8,231 nt of DNA from Candidatus Latescibacteria bacterium 4484_7 (GTDB taxonomy: Bacteria; Krumholzibacteriota; Krumholzibacteriia; Krumholzibacteriales; Krumholzibacteriaceae). A program made the translations under genes and the position numbers. How positions within the stretch are numbered: the stretch's first letter is position 1; the number at the start of each line of letters is the position of its first letter. The notes under the pieces are model-generated. The model had not been told where the DNA came from. It saw only the letters and a program-made list of their open reading frames with translations, and made no database searches. The stretch covers positions 1-8,231 of the forward strand of contig NATK01000056.1 of the NCBI GenBank assembly GCA_002085285.1. The letters are read 5' to 3'. This document shows positions 1 through 6,937 of this stretch, piece after piece.

Positions 1-50
1 TCTCCCCATATCATCTGTAATGTTGAATTCGGGAGATACACCCCCTTCAA
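1..50 (-). CDS. possible start of an unidentified gene, cut by the left edge
   Basis: Downstream of ychF on the minus strand a GGAGG (plus-strand CCTCC at 58-62) is followed after 7 bases by a TTG codon at 50-48. From there the frame stays open to the window edge and reads MKGVYLPNSTLQMIWG. Supporting it are the canonical Shine-Dalgarno spacing and the position 68 bases after the ychF stop, in the same direction. Against it are the rare TTG start and a length of only 16 codons, which cannot be assigned to any family. A later in-frame ATG lies at 14-12. No function can be given; this may be a real gene start or a chance GGAGG. Confidence 0.35.
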   Translation of the reverse strand, partial: MKGVYLPNSTLQMIWG

Positions 51-118
51 GAAGTATCCTCCAGGTATATTACCACTATGCTCCCCAAGACCTCAAAGCT
101 CTATACAGTACAGTCCCT

Positions 119-1210
119 CTATTTGGGCTGAAACAGGAAATAGACCACATCGCCGTCTTCTATCGTGTAATCGTGCCCCTCGATGCGCAAAAGACCCAGA
201 TGCTGAGCCTCGGCCCTCGAACCAGCCGCGACGAGATCATCGAAAGAAATCACTTCCGCCTTTATGAACCCATTCTCCATATCTGAGTGGATCTTTCCAG
301 CCGCCGCAGGTGCCTTCGTTCCGGCTGGGATCGACCATGCTTGAACAATATCGTTTGCAGTTGTGTAGTACCGAATGAGTCCCAGCATCTCATGGCACTT
401 TTCTATGAACTTTGGCACGGACTCCCTATCGGCCTCCATCGTCTCTATGAGCTCTCTTCTCTCTGCATCGCTGAACGCCTTCAGCTCGTCTTCGAATTTT
501 GCCGATAGTATAAACGTGCTTTCCTCTCCGAATCTATCTATCAGCTCCTTGCAAAGTATTCCCTTGCCCGACGGGTTGTCTTCGCCAGTATTCAACACAA
601 CGAGCATCGGCTTCGATGAGAGAAGAGCAAGCTCCTCGAAGACAGCGACGAATTTCTCAGGCACATCCTCTTTGACGATACGCCTTCCGTCGGAGAGCGT
701 TTGTCGAACGCCTTCAAGAAATTCGATCGCCTCTTTCTCCTCCTTCCTCGCCGCCTTAAGCCGCTGCTTCTCCTTGCTCAACCTCTGCTCTACTCGCTCG
801 ATGTCGGCGAGGAAAAGCTCCGTTTCGACAACATCGAAGTCCCTCAACGGATCCACTGAGCCGTGCACATGAGTTACGTTCTCGTCCTCGAAACACCTCA
901 AGACATGTGCAAGGACATCCGCCTCACGAATGTGATGGAGAAACTTGTTGCCGAGACCCTCTCCCCTGTGGGCGCCCTCCACGAGCCCTGCTATATCGAC
1001 GAATTTTATCGTTGTTGGGATGATCTTTTCCGGTTTCAGTATGGTACCGAGCTTCTCGAGGCGTTCGTCAGGAACAGGCACGACGCCCTGATTCTTCTCG
1101 ATCGTGCAGAATGGGTAGTTTGACGCCTCCGCATGTGCATTGGCAAGGGCATTGAGAAGGGTCGATTTCCCAACGTTGGGCAATCCTATTATTCCGACAG
1201 TCAGGGACAT
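119..1210 (-). CDS. ychF: redox-regulated ATPase YchF (Obg/OLA1 family)
   Basis: A cytosolic, ribosome-associated P-loop NTPase of the Obg-related YchF/OLA1 family, which prefers ATP to GTP and is linked to translation and oxidative stress responses. The 363-residue length is normal for the family. The P-loop GLPNVGKST is at residues 9-17, the Walker B/G3 motif DIAG at 72-75, and NTGE at 207-210 gives the family's NxxE in place of the GTPase NKxD, which explains the ATP preference. A Cys sits at residue 35, the place of the redox-sensing Cys known in E. coli YchF. A charged helical, probably coiled-coil segment follows at about 128-170, and the C-terminal TGS domain at about 279-362 includes the HSDMENGFIKAEV signature. 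The ATG at 1210 is preceded by GGAGGG with 7-8 bases spacing, so the start is secure. It lies 58 bases after hppA on the same strand with no clear terminator between, so cotranscription is likely. Confidence 0.97.
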   Translation of the reverse strand: MSLTVGIIGLPNVGKSTLLNALANAHAEASNYPFCTIEKNQGVVPVPDERLEKLGTILKPEKIIPTTIKFVDIAGLVEGAHRGEGLGNKFLHHIREADVLAHVLRCFEDENVTHVHGSVDPLRDFDVVETELFLADIERVEQRLSKEKQRLKAARKEEKEAIEFLEGVRQTLSDGRRIVKEDVPEKFVAVFEELALLSSKPMLVVLNTGEDNPSGKGILCKELIDRFGEESTFILSAKFEDELKAFSDAERRELIETMEADRESVPKFIEKCHEMLGLIRYYTTANDIVQAWSIPAGTKAPAAAGKIHSDMENGFIKAEVISFDDLVAAGSRAEAQHLGLLRIEGHDYTIEDGDVVYFLFQPK

Positions 1211-1268
1211 CCCTGCGCCCTCCGTCGCCGAAAAGGCCTATTGATCCTTCGCAATGACCGCTGACACG

Positions 1269-3245
1269 CTACTTGAGAAGCAGTGGCGCAAATACGAGCG
1301 ACACCACCGACATCAGCTTTATAAGAATATTCATGCTGGGGCCAGATGTATCCTTGAACGGATCACCGACCGTATCTCCTACGATGGCCGCTTCATGTGT
1401 AGGTGTCCCCTTGCCGCCGAGGTTGCCCGCCTCAATCCATTTCTTGCTGTTGTCCCACATTCCGCCGACATTCGCCATGAATATACCCATGAGCACACCA
1501 GTTGCAGTCGCACCGGCAAGAAAACCACCAAGGGCCTCCGGACCGATCACGAACCCGACGAAAAGCGGTGCAACTATCGCGATGGAGCCTGGAAGGATCA
1601 TCTCTCCAAGGGCCGCTTTTGTAACGATATCCACACATCTCTTCGTGTCTGGTTCAGCCTTCCCTTCCATGAGACCCGATATCTCTCTGAACTGTCTCCT
1701 TATCTCGAGAACCATCTTGTTGGCCGCCCTTCCCACTGCCTTGAGCGTCATCGAGGTGATGACGAACGGCATCAGGGATCCGAGGAAGAGGCCAATCACC
1801 GTCTCGGCCGATGTGAGATCTATCGTCTTTAGCCCTGCTGTCTTCTGGTATGCACTGAAGAGTGCAAGGGCCGTAAGAGCCGCCGAGCCTATTGCGAATC
1901 CCTTGCCTATTGCTGCTGTCGTGTTGCCTATCGAGTCGAGCCTGTCTGTGATCTTCCTTATCTCCTCGCCCGCTCCTGACATCTCGGCTATTCCGCCTGC
2001 GTTGTCGGCTATGGGGCCGTACGAATCTGTGGACATCACGATACCGATCGTGGAAAGCATGCCTACCGCAGATATAGCTATACCGTAGAGCCCGCTCTGA
2101 TGGTAGGAAATGTAGATCGCGACGACCAGCGTGATGATGGGAAGCACCGTACTCTGATAACCGATTGCCAGGCCTGAGATGATCGTCGTAGCAGGCCCTG
2201 TCTCGCTCTCTTTAGCCACAACCTTTATCGGAGGACCGGAGGTATAGTATTCGCTCTCAACGCCTATTAGTATGCCCGCGATTATCCCGGAAAGAACCGC
2301 ATAGAACGGGTTGATCTGGCCAACGACCCTCGTGACTGCATAATATGCTCCTGCGATGAAAATTATTCCACTCACGTACGTACTGTACCTGAGGGCCGAT
2401 TGAGGATCGAGCTTCTTCAGAACCGAAATCGACAGGATACCGATGATAGATGCTATAAGCCCGATACCGATCAGTATCAGCGGAAGAGACATCCATCTCA
2501 AAGGCGTCGCCATCAACGCCCCGATCGCCATCGTAGCAACGACGCTGCCTACATAACTTTCGAAGAGGTCCGCTCCCATCCCTGCAGTGTCACCCACGTT
2601 GTCTCCAACGTTATCCGCAATGACACCTGGGTTACGTGGATCGTCCTCGGGTATCCCTGCCTCAATCTTGCCGACGAGGTCCGCACCGACATCGGCACTC
2701 TTCGTATAAACGCCTCCGCCAACACGTGCGAAGAGCGCTATGGAGCTCGCCCCCATTGCGAATCCGTTTATTATCTTTGGATCTTTTGTGAAGATGAAAA
2801 AGAACCCAAGCCCTATGATGCCGAGGGCCGCCACGCTGAGCCCCATCACAGAGCCGCCCTTGAAGGCAATAGAGAGAGCCTGATGAATACCACCCTGTTT
2901 TGCCGCTTCGCACGTTCTCACATTGCTCCTCGTCGATGCCTCCATTCCAAATATCCCTGCGAGCATCGAACAGACCGCTCCTGTAAGAAAGGCTAATGCC
3001 GTATAGATGCTAAGCAGCAGCGCAAGGGCTATGAAGACGATAACTATAAATATCGAAATGATCTGGTATTCCCGTCTCAAGAAAACGAACGCTCCATGGT
3101 GGATGCTGTTCGCTATCTTCTGCATGAGCTCGTTGCCTGCAGGTTTCCTCTTTATATCGAAATAAGTGGCAACAGCTATCAGTACACCGAGTACACCGAG
3201 CCAAGGAATGTAACTCACAATCCGGGCGACAACTTCATCATGCAT
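1269..3245 (-). CDS. hppA: membrane-bound K+-stimulated pyrophosphatase, probably a Na+ pump
   Basis: An integral membrane pyrophosphatase that hydrolyses PPi and exports Na+ or H+. Taking the ATG at 3245 it has 658 residues, near the short end for the family, with about 16 hydrophobic segments expected. The core motifs are present: DVGADLVGK at about 185-193, the Asp-rich NVGDNVGDTAGMGADLF at about 213-228, DNAGGIAEM at about 414-422, and a C-terminal GDTVGDPFKDTSGPS block. The GNTTAAIGK segment (about 440-448) has Ala and Gly where K+-independent enzymes have Lys and Thr, so K+ stimulation is expected. The Glu in DLFES is at the transmembrane-helix-6 position used by Na+-pumping enzymes, one turn earlier than in plant H+ pumps. 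Together these favour a Na+ pump, though a dual Na+/H+ enzyme is possible. It follows nadE by 226 bases with its own promoter and is followed by ychF. Confidence 0.96.
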   Translation of the reverse strand: MHDEVVARIVSYIPWLGVLGVLIAVATYFDIKRKPAGNELMQKIANSIHHGAFVFLRREYQIISIFIVIVFIALALLLSIYTALAFLTGAVCSMLAGIFGMEASTRSNVRTCEAAKQGGIHQALSIAFKGGSVMGLSVAALGIIGLGFFFIFTKDPKIINGFAMGASSIALFARVGGGVYTKSADVGADLVGKIEAGIPEDDPRNPGVIADNVGDNVGDTAGMGADLFESYVGSVVATMAIGALMATPLRWMSLPLILIGIGLIASIIGILSISVLKKLDPQSALRYSTYVSGIIFIAGAYYAVTRVVGQINPFYAVLSGIIAGILIGVESEYYTSGPPIKVVAKESETGPATTIISGLAIGYQSTVLPIITLVVAIYISYHQSGLYGIAISAVGMLSTIGIVMSTDSYGPIADNAGGIAEMSGAGEEIRKITDRLDSIGNTTAAIGKGFAIGSAALTALALFSAYQKTAGLKTIDLTSAETVIGLFLGSLMPFVITSMTLKAVGRAANKMVLEIRRQFREISGLMEGKAEPDTKRCVDIVTKAALGEMILPGSIAIVAPLFVGFVIGPEALGGFLAGATATGVLMGIFMANVGGMWDNSKKWIEAGNLGGKGTPTHEAAIVGDTVGDPFKDTSGPSMNILIKLMSVVSLVFAPLLLK

Positions 3246-3250
3246 GACAA

Positions 3251-3255
3251 CCTCC
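3251..3255 (-). promoter_or_regulatory. ribosome-binding site that sets the hppA start
   Basis: A perfect GGAGG stands 5 bases before the ATG at 3245 and overlaps an upstream in-frame ATG at 3257. The upstream ATG has no Shine-Dalgarno sequence of its own, so translation should begin at MHDEVV, four residues later than the longest reading frame. Confidence 0.75.
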
Positions 3256-3346
3256 ATTCTGCTACCGGATTACACCCACATATCTCAGCCGATTTTAATG
3301 TACACTTTAACCTTTCGCGGCAACAGGTGCAATGCTTTGTTGGAAA

Positions 3347-3358
3347 ATTTTCGAAAAT
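3347..3358. repeat. 12-base palindrome over the hppA -10 and start region
   Basis: ATTTTCGAAAAT is a perfect 12-base palindrome overlapping the proposed hppA -10 box (3356-3361) and the expected transcription start near 3349. A second inverted repeat, CCTTT-GT-AAAGG at 3375-3386, covers the -35 box. Their positions suit operators for a dimeric regulator, but AT-rich palindromes also arise by chance, and no regulator is encoded in the window. Confidence 0.35.
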
Positions 3359-3384
3359 ATAATTTCTTTTTACACCTTTGTAAA
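3356..3384 (-). promoter_or_regulatory. sigma70-type promoter for hppA
   Basis: On the minus strand TTTACA (3384-3379, five of six matches to TTGACA) is followed by exactly 17 bases and then TATATT (3361-3356, five of six matches to TATAAT). Transcription would start near 3349, leaving a leader of about 100 bases before the hppA ATG. The promoter lies between nadE and hppA and suggests that hppA, probably with ychF, can be expressed separately from the genes upstream. Confidence 0.6.
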
Positions 3385-3445
3385 GGGTCATATCGAAATC
3401 TTCTCGCCGGCCCTTGCGAGCAGCCGTTTCGCCAAATCAACAACC

Positions 3446-3461
3446 GCTTGTTTCAACAAGC
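3446..3461 (-). terminator. hairpin just after nadE, possible weak terminator
   Basis: Ten bases after the nadE stop the transcript can fold GCTTGT-TGAA-ACAAGC, a perfect 6-base-pair stem with a 4-base loop. The following bases (GGTTGTTGATTTGG) are T-rich but contain no uninterrupted T-run, so this is not a textbook intrinsic terminator. A second small hairpin (CTCGC / GCGAG, 3420-3416 and 3407-3403) lies farther downstream. Either could terminate weakly or protect the nadE mRNA end. Confidence 0.35.
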
Positions 3462-3471
3462 CGTACTGAAA

Positions 3472-4356
3472 TCATCCGAGGAGTGAAGCGGGTGGTGTGC
3501 GAAGCTCCTCGGATTCGATCTTCATCTCGCTCACGAAACGCACCTCGCTGCTCTTGATGCTCAACCTTTCCGCTATCTCATCTTCACCGAGACCTTCGGC
3601 CATCAGTGCGAGGATCGAATCGACCGTCTCGTAGCCGACCCCCATTATCTCCTCATCCGCAACTTGCGCGAAGAGGTCCGGCGACGGCTTCTTTTCGATG
3701 ATCTCCCGAGGAACTCCAAGATAACGGGCCAACGCAAAGACCTGCGTCTTGTAGAGATGCTTTATCGGAGCAATGTCACCCGAATCATCGCCGTACTTTA
3801 CGAAGAAGCCTACTTCGAACTCGGTCCTGTTTGCACAGCTCGCAACAGCCATTCCCCTTTTCTCCGCTTCGTGATAGATAACTACCATCCTCATCCGATG
3901 CTTGATGCGGTAAAATGCGATGAACTCCCGGAACTGTCTGCTGTCACTCCCCTTGAGGTTCGAGATGTACCCTTTCTTCGAAAGGAAAGGAAAAGCCTTC
4001 ACTGCAAACCGCATCCCACCGCCGAACTTTGCCAGTTTGCTCGGTGCGGAGCTGTACGTTCCAAGGTGCTCGAGAGGTTGAGTAATGTTTAGCAATTTGT
4101 ATTCTATCCCGAATCGCTCGCACATAGCCTTTGCGTCTGTTACGCCGGCCTCGGAGCTGTCTCTTTCGGGAAGCAGAAGAACGAATTGTCTGTCGGTGCC
4201 GAGAGCCCTTTGAACGAGTAGTGCTACAACGGCCGAATCGACTCCGCCGCTCAAGCCGTGTACGATCCCGGATACATTACGACCCCTTACGAAATCGGAG
4301 ATGAATTCTTCTATCTTTTTCGCTTCTCTTTCAGCATCAAAGCTCAACGCAGACAT
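3472..4356 (-). CDS. nadE: ammonia-dependent NAD+ synthase
   Basis: NadE converts deamido-NAD+, ATP and ammonia to NAD+, AMP and PPi, the last step of NAD biosynthesis. With the ATG at 4356 it has 294 residues, in the range of the single-domain enzyme; there is no glutaminase domain. The ATP-pyrophosphatase loop SGGVDS is at residues 36-41. Farther on are IKHRMRM (151-157), CANRTE (174-179, where the family usually has GTGNKSE), FFVKYGDDSGDIAPI (184-198) and LYKTQVFALARYLGVP (201-216). The segment at about 100-147 is longer and more basic than in compact homologues. The longest frame opens at 4413, but its first 19 residues look non-coding and overlap a structured intergenic element. AGAGG lies 9 bases before the chosen ATG. 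It lies downstream of tdh-kbl and upstream of hppA. Family assignment is firm; the altered Asn-Arg-Thr-Glu motif marks a divergent branch. Confidence 0.88.
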   Translation of the reverse strand: MSALSFDAEREAKKIEEFISDFVRGRNVSGIVHGLSGGVDSAVVALLVQRALGTDRQFVLLLPERDSSEAGVTDAKAMCERFGIEYKLLNITQPLEHLGTYSSAPSKLAKFGGGMRFAVKAFPFLSKKGYISNLKGSDSRQFREFIAFYRIKHRMRMVVIYHEAEKRGMAVASCANRTEFEVGFFVKYGDDSGDIAPIKHLYKTQVFALARYLGVPREIIEKKPSPDLFAQVADEEIMGVGYETVDSILALMAEGLGEDEIAERLSIKSSEVRFVSEMKIESEELRTPPASLLG

Positions 4357-4372
4357 CGTGACATACCTCTTT

Positions 4373-4447
4373 CTGAGCAACGGAAAGCCTCTTCTACATG
4401 CCATGCGTTGCAACGGCGCTCGAGTTCTCGCTTTACCGGTTGCTCAG
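4373..4447 (-). ncRNA. long stem-loop in the kbl-nadE gap, candidate structured leader
   Basis: The 15-base arm CTGAGCAACGGAAAG (plus strand 4373-4387) is fully complementary to CTTTACCGGTTGCTCAG (4431-4447), leaving two single-base bulges. In the minus-strand RNA this gives a stem of 15 base pairs closing a 43-base loop. The loop holds the perfect palindrome CGTTGCAACG (4406-4415) and the small inverted repeat CGAG-TT-CTCG (4421-4430). The stem ends about three bases before the nadE AGAGG site (4370-4366), and weaker pairing could extend into it. No T-run follows, so termination is unlikely. A cis-regulatory leader for nadE, or an mRNA processing or stability element, fits better. I recognise no known riboswitch class. 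Confidence 0.5.
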
Positions 4448-4482
4448 AGAAACTCTGTGCTGTGAATCTTTCACCGAAAGAG

Positions 4483-5676
4483 TTACTTTATCACACCGAG
4501 CTCGCGGCCGACCTTTGTAAAGGCCGCTATCGCCCTGTCGAGGTGCTCCATCGAGTGGGCAGCCGATATCTGCACCCTTATTCTCGCCTGCCCTTTCGGA
4601 ACCACCGGGTAGAAGAACCCGATCACGTATATCCCTTCTTCGAGCAGCTTGTCAGCCATGTCCTGCGACAGCTTGGCATCGCCGAGCATTATCGGTACGA
4701 TCGGATGGTCTCCGGGAATGATGTTGAAACCGGCTTCGGTCATCTTCTCACGGAAGTACCTGGTGTTCTCGACGAGCTTCTCCCTCAGCTCACCTGTTTT
4801 CGAGAGCATATCGAACGCCTTGATGCCCGCGGCGGCGATTGCAGGCGCCAGCGTATTGGAGAAAAGGTAAGGTCTCGACCGCTGTCTCAGGAGCTCGATG
4901 ATTTCAGCCTTGCCGGTAGTGAAACCGCCCGTCGCGCCCCCCATGGCCTTACCAAGTGTCGATGTTATAATGTCCACCCTGCCCAGTGCGCCGCGGTACT
5001 CGACGCTCCCTCTGCCCGTCGGCCCAAAGAAACCCGTTGCGTGCGAATCGTCCACCATGACGAGAGCGCCGTATTCGTCTGCGAGGTCGCATATCTCGTC
5101 TATCTTTGCAACGATTCCGTCCATCGAGAAAACTCCGTCCGTCGCTATCATAACCCTCCTCGCTCCACCGGCCTTCGCCTCTTCGAGCTTCGCACGCAGA
5201 TCATCCATGTCGTTGTTCCCGTATCTGTAACGTTTCGCCTTGCAGAGACGTATCCCGTCTATGATCGATGCGTGGTTCAATTGGTCGCTTATTACGGCAT
5301 CCTCTTCACCGAGGAGCACCTCGAAGAAACCACCGTTGGCATCGAAGCACGAAGAGTACAGGATGGCGTCTTCCATTCCGAAGAATTCGGCGATCCTCCG
5401 CTCGAGCTCCTTGTGTAGATCCTGCGTACCGCATATGAATCTCACCGAAGACATGCCGAAGCCGTGAGTATCCAACGCGTCCTTCGCAGCCTTTATGAGC
5501 TCGGGATTGTTGGCAAGGCCGAGATAGTTGTTCGCGCAGAAATTCAAAACCTCCTTGCCGCCCTTTACCTTTATATTGGCCTTCTGATCGGATGTGATAA
5601 TACGCTCCGTCTTGTACAGACCCGAAGCCTTTATCTCTTCCAGAGTCTTCTGGAGTTCTTCTTTGATCGTATACAT
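4483..5676 (-). CDS. kbl: glycine C-acetyltransferase (2-amino-3-ketobutyrate CoA ligase)
   Basis: A PLP-dependent, cytosolic alpha-oxoamine synthase that cleaves 2-amino-3-oxobutyrate with CoA to glycine and acetyl-CoA, completing threonine breakdown started by the neighbouring Tdh. With the ATG at 5676 it has 397 residues, the usual size. Visible motifs are NNYLGLANNP near residue 49, RFICGTQDLH near 79 (substrate and CoA region), DQLNHASIIDG near 131, the PLP-ring Asp-His region VDDSHATGF near 208-216, and STLGKAMGGATGGF with the Schiff-base Lys at about 243, matching Lys244 of E. coli Kbl. A GTG at 5682 would add two residues, but it is only one base from AAGGAGG, while the ATG is 7 bases away. 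It follows tdh by 143 bases. KBL, AKB synthase and 8-amino-7-oxononanoate synthase (BioF) are related, but the tdh neighbour and sequence strongly favour Kbl. Confidence 0.95.
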   Translation of the reverse strand: MYTIKEELQKTLEEIKASGLYKTERIITSDQKANIKVKGGKEVLNFCANNYLGLANNPELIKAAKDALDTHGFGMSSVRFICGTQDLHKELERRIAEFFGMEDAILYSSCFDANGGFFEVLLGEEDAVISDQLNHASIIDGIRLCKAKRYRYGNNDMDDLRAKLEEAKAGGARRVMIATDGVFSMDGIVAKIDEICDLADEYGALVMVDDSHATGFFGPTGRGSVEYRGALGRVDIITSTLGKAMGGATGGFTTGKAEIIELLRQRSRPYLFSNTLAPAIAAAGIKAFDMLSKTGELREKLVENTRYFREKMTEAGFNIIPGDHPIVPIMLGDAKLSQDMADKLLEEGIYVIGFFYPVVPKGQARIRVQISAAHSMEHLDRAIAAFTKVGRELGVIK

Positions 5677-5683
5677 CGACACG

Positions 5684-5690
5684 CCTCCTT
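5684..5690 (-). promoter_or_regulatory. strong ribosome-binding site of kbl
   Basis: AAGGAGG on the minus strand, 7 bases before the ATG at 5676. The spacing excludes the in-frame GTG at 5682 as the main start. In the rest of the 143-base tdh-kbl gap I see only a weak promoter-like pair, TTGATT (5766-5761) and TATGAT (5741-5736), 19 bases apart, which is not convincing. Confidence 0.8.
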
Positions 5691-5819
5691 CGGATAAGAT
5701 TGCACTCTACAGAGAATAGCTCATTTGCAAGAATGATCATAAAAGCAACTCGGACCACCCAATCAACTGATCCGACCGGCCGACACATGCACACAATGTT
5801 CTCAATCGAATGTGGCAGC

Positions 5820-6794
5820 TCAATCGGCGTCCCCGTCTATCCTTTTTCGCAGGACTGAGAGCATATCTTCGGTCATTGCGGCAATGTCATAATCGGGCTT
5901 CCATCCCCAATCTTCTCTCGCCGCGCTGTCGTCCATGTAGTTAGGCCATGAATCGGCGATCTTCTGCCTAACCGGATCGACCTCATAGTCGATCGCAAAA
6001 CCAGGGATATGCTTCCTTATCTCAGCGGCGAGCTCCTCCGGGGTAAAGGACATCGACGCTATATTGTACGCGTTCCTGAATCTCAAGTGTTCCCCGTCGG
6101 CCTCCATTATCTCTATCGCAGCCTTCATCGCATCGGGCATATACATCATATCGAGATACGTATCGCTCCTTAAAAAACACGTGTAGCGCCCCTTCTCGAG
6201 AGCATCGTAGAATATTTCGACGGCGTAATCTGTCGTGCCACCTCCAGGCCTCGCAACGTTCGATATGATGCCAGGGAAACGAACTCCCCTCGTGTCAACT
6301 CCGTACTTGTCGTGATAGTAGTTGCAGAGCAGCTCTCCGGCCAGCTTCGTTATGCCGTACATTGATTCGGGCCTCTGAATGGTCACCTGAGGTGTGCCGT
6401 CCATCGGGGTCGATGGCCCGAACACGCCTATAGAACTCGGGAAAAAGACGCTGCAATCGTTCTCCCTGGCAACCTCGAGCACATTGAAGAGGCCGTTCAT
6501 ATTGACATGCCATGCTTTCTCCGGTGCCTTCTCCGCCACGGCGGAGAGCATTGCAGCAAGATGATAAATGGCATTCACACGGAATTTTTTTACAATCGTA
6601 TCGATCTCTTCCGTCGACAATACATCGAGCTTACTGAACGTGCCCGACGAAGACAGCCTTCCCTCCTCGTCCTCCCTCAAATCCGTCGCTATCACATTCT
6701 CGTTCCCGTACCTATCTCGAAGAGCGATCGTCAGCTCCGAGCCTATCTGCCCAAGTGCTCCAGTGATGAGAATCGTTCTACCTTTGTCAGACAT
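5820..6794 (-). CDS. tdh: NAD-dependent L-threonine 3-dehydrogenase, epimerase (extended SDR) type
   Basis: Oxidises L-threonine to 2-amino-3-oxobutyrate with NAD+, feeding Kbl. This is the extended short-chain dehydrogenase form related to UDP-galactose 4-epimerase, as in Thermoplasma, Flavobacterium and animal TDH, not the zinc-dependent medium-chain Tdh of E. coli. Its 324 residues match the family. The Rossmann glycine motif GALGQIG is at 12-18, and Asp38 at the end of the second strand favours NAD+ over NADP+. PSSIGVFGP (119-127) holds the catalytic Ser region, and Tyr146-x3-Lys150 is the SDR pair. PGIIS (174-178), GGTTDYAVEIFYDAL (185-199) and MMYMPDAMKA (216-225) closely match the archaeal enzyme as I remember it. 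The ATG at 6794 has only a weak AGG 5 bases upstream. No clear promoter is seen in the 65 bases after the tRNA, so it may be transcribed from the tRNA promoter. Confidence 0.94.
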   Translation of the reverse strand: MSDKGRTILITGALGQIGSELTIALRDRYGNENVIATDLREDEEGRLSSSGTFSKLDVLSTEEIDTIVKKFRVNAIYHLAAMLSAVAEKAPEKAWHVNMNGLFNVLEVARENDCSVFFPSSIGVFGPSTPMDGTPQVTIQRPESMYGITKLAGELLCNYYHDKYGVDTRGVRFPGIISNVARPGGGTTDYAVEIFYDALEKGRYTCFLRSDTYLDMMYMPDAMKAAIEIMEADGEHLRFRNAYNIASMSFTPEELAAEIRKHIPGFAIDYEVDPVRQKIADSWPNYMDDSAAREDWGWKPDYDIAAMTEDMLSVLRKRIDGDAD

Positions 6795-6859
6795 CTCAAC
6801 CTACCGAGTAAAGAACCAAAAAGAATGGCGACTATTAAAATGAAAACGCTCTATCCGAT

Positions 6860-6937
6860 TGGCGTCCCCAACGGGATTCGAACCCGTGTTGCCGCCGTGA
6901 AAGGGCGGTGTCCTGGTCCTGGCTAGACGATGGGGAC
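6860..6937 (-). tRNA. tRNA-Glu (anticodon UUC), CCA encoded
   Basis: A complete 78-base cloverleaf read on the minus strand. The acceptor stem pairs GTCCCCA (6937-6931) with TGGGGAC (6870-6864) without mismatch. The D stem is GTCT/GGAC with one G-U pair. The anticodon arm is CCGCC-CTTTCAC-GGCGG, giving anticodon TTC for GAA/GAG codons. The T arm is ACGGG-TTCGAAT-CCCGT. The discriminator G73 and the CCA end are encoded in the gene. The sequence closely resembles E. coli tRNA-Glu. The three bases before the 5' end (GGC) are complementary to G73-C-C, so the precursor acceptor stem can extend by three pairs. It lies between the dnaE-like gene and tdh with its own promoter. Confidence 0.97.

Noticed and set aside
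1254..2996. Plus-strand open frames across hppA
   Set aside because: They are antisense to a strongly conserved membrane protein and show no domains of their own.
4357..4413. 19-residue N-terminal extension of NadE
   Set aside because: It has no Shine-Dalgarno support, reads as a basic non-conserved peptide and overlaps the inverted repeat. The ATG at 4356 has AGAGG upstream and fits the family start.
4258..5418. Plus-strand open frame of 386 codons
   Set aside because: It lies antisense to kbl and the nadE 5' end, both clearly conserved proteins. Its product is rich in Arg, His and Cys with no recognisable domain, typical of a shadow frame.
5736..5766. TTGATT / TATGAT as a kbl promoter
   Set aside because: The spacing is 19 bases and the -35 match is poor; not enough to call.
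6860..6937. tRNA-Glu as an integration site for a mobile element
   Set aside because: No second copy of the tRNA end, no integrase and no foreign-looking genes are present beside it.
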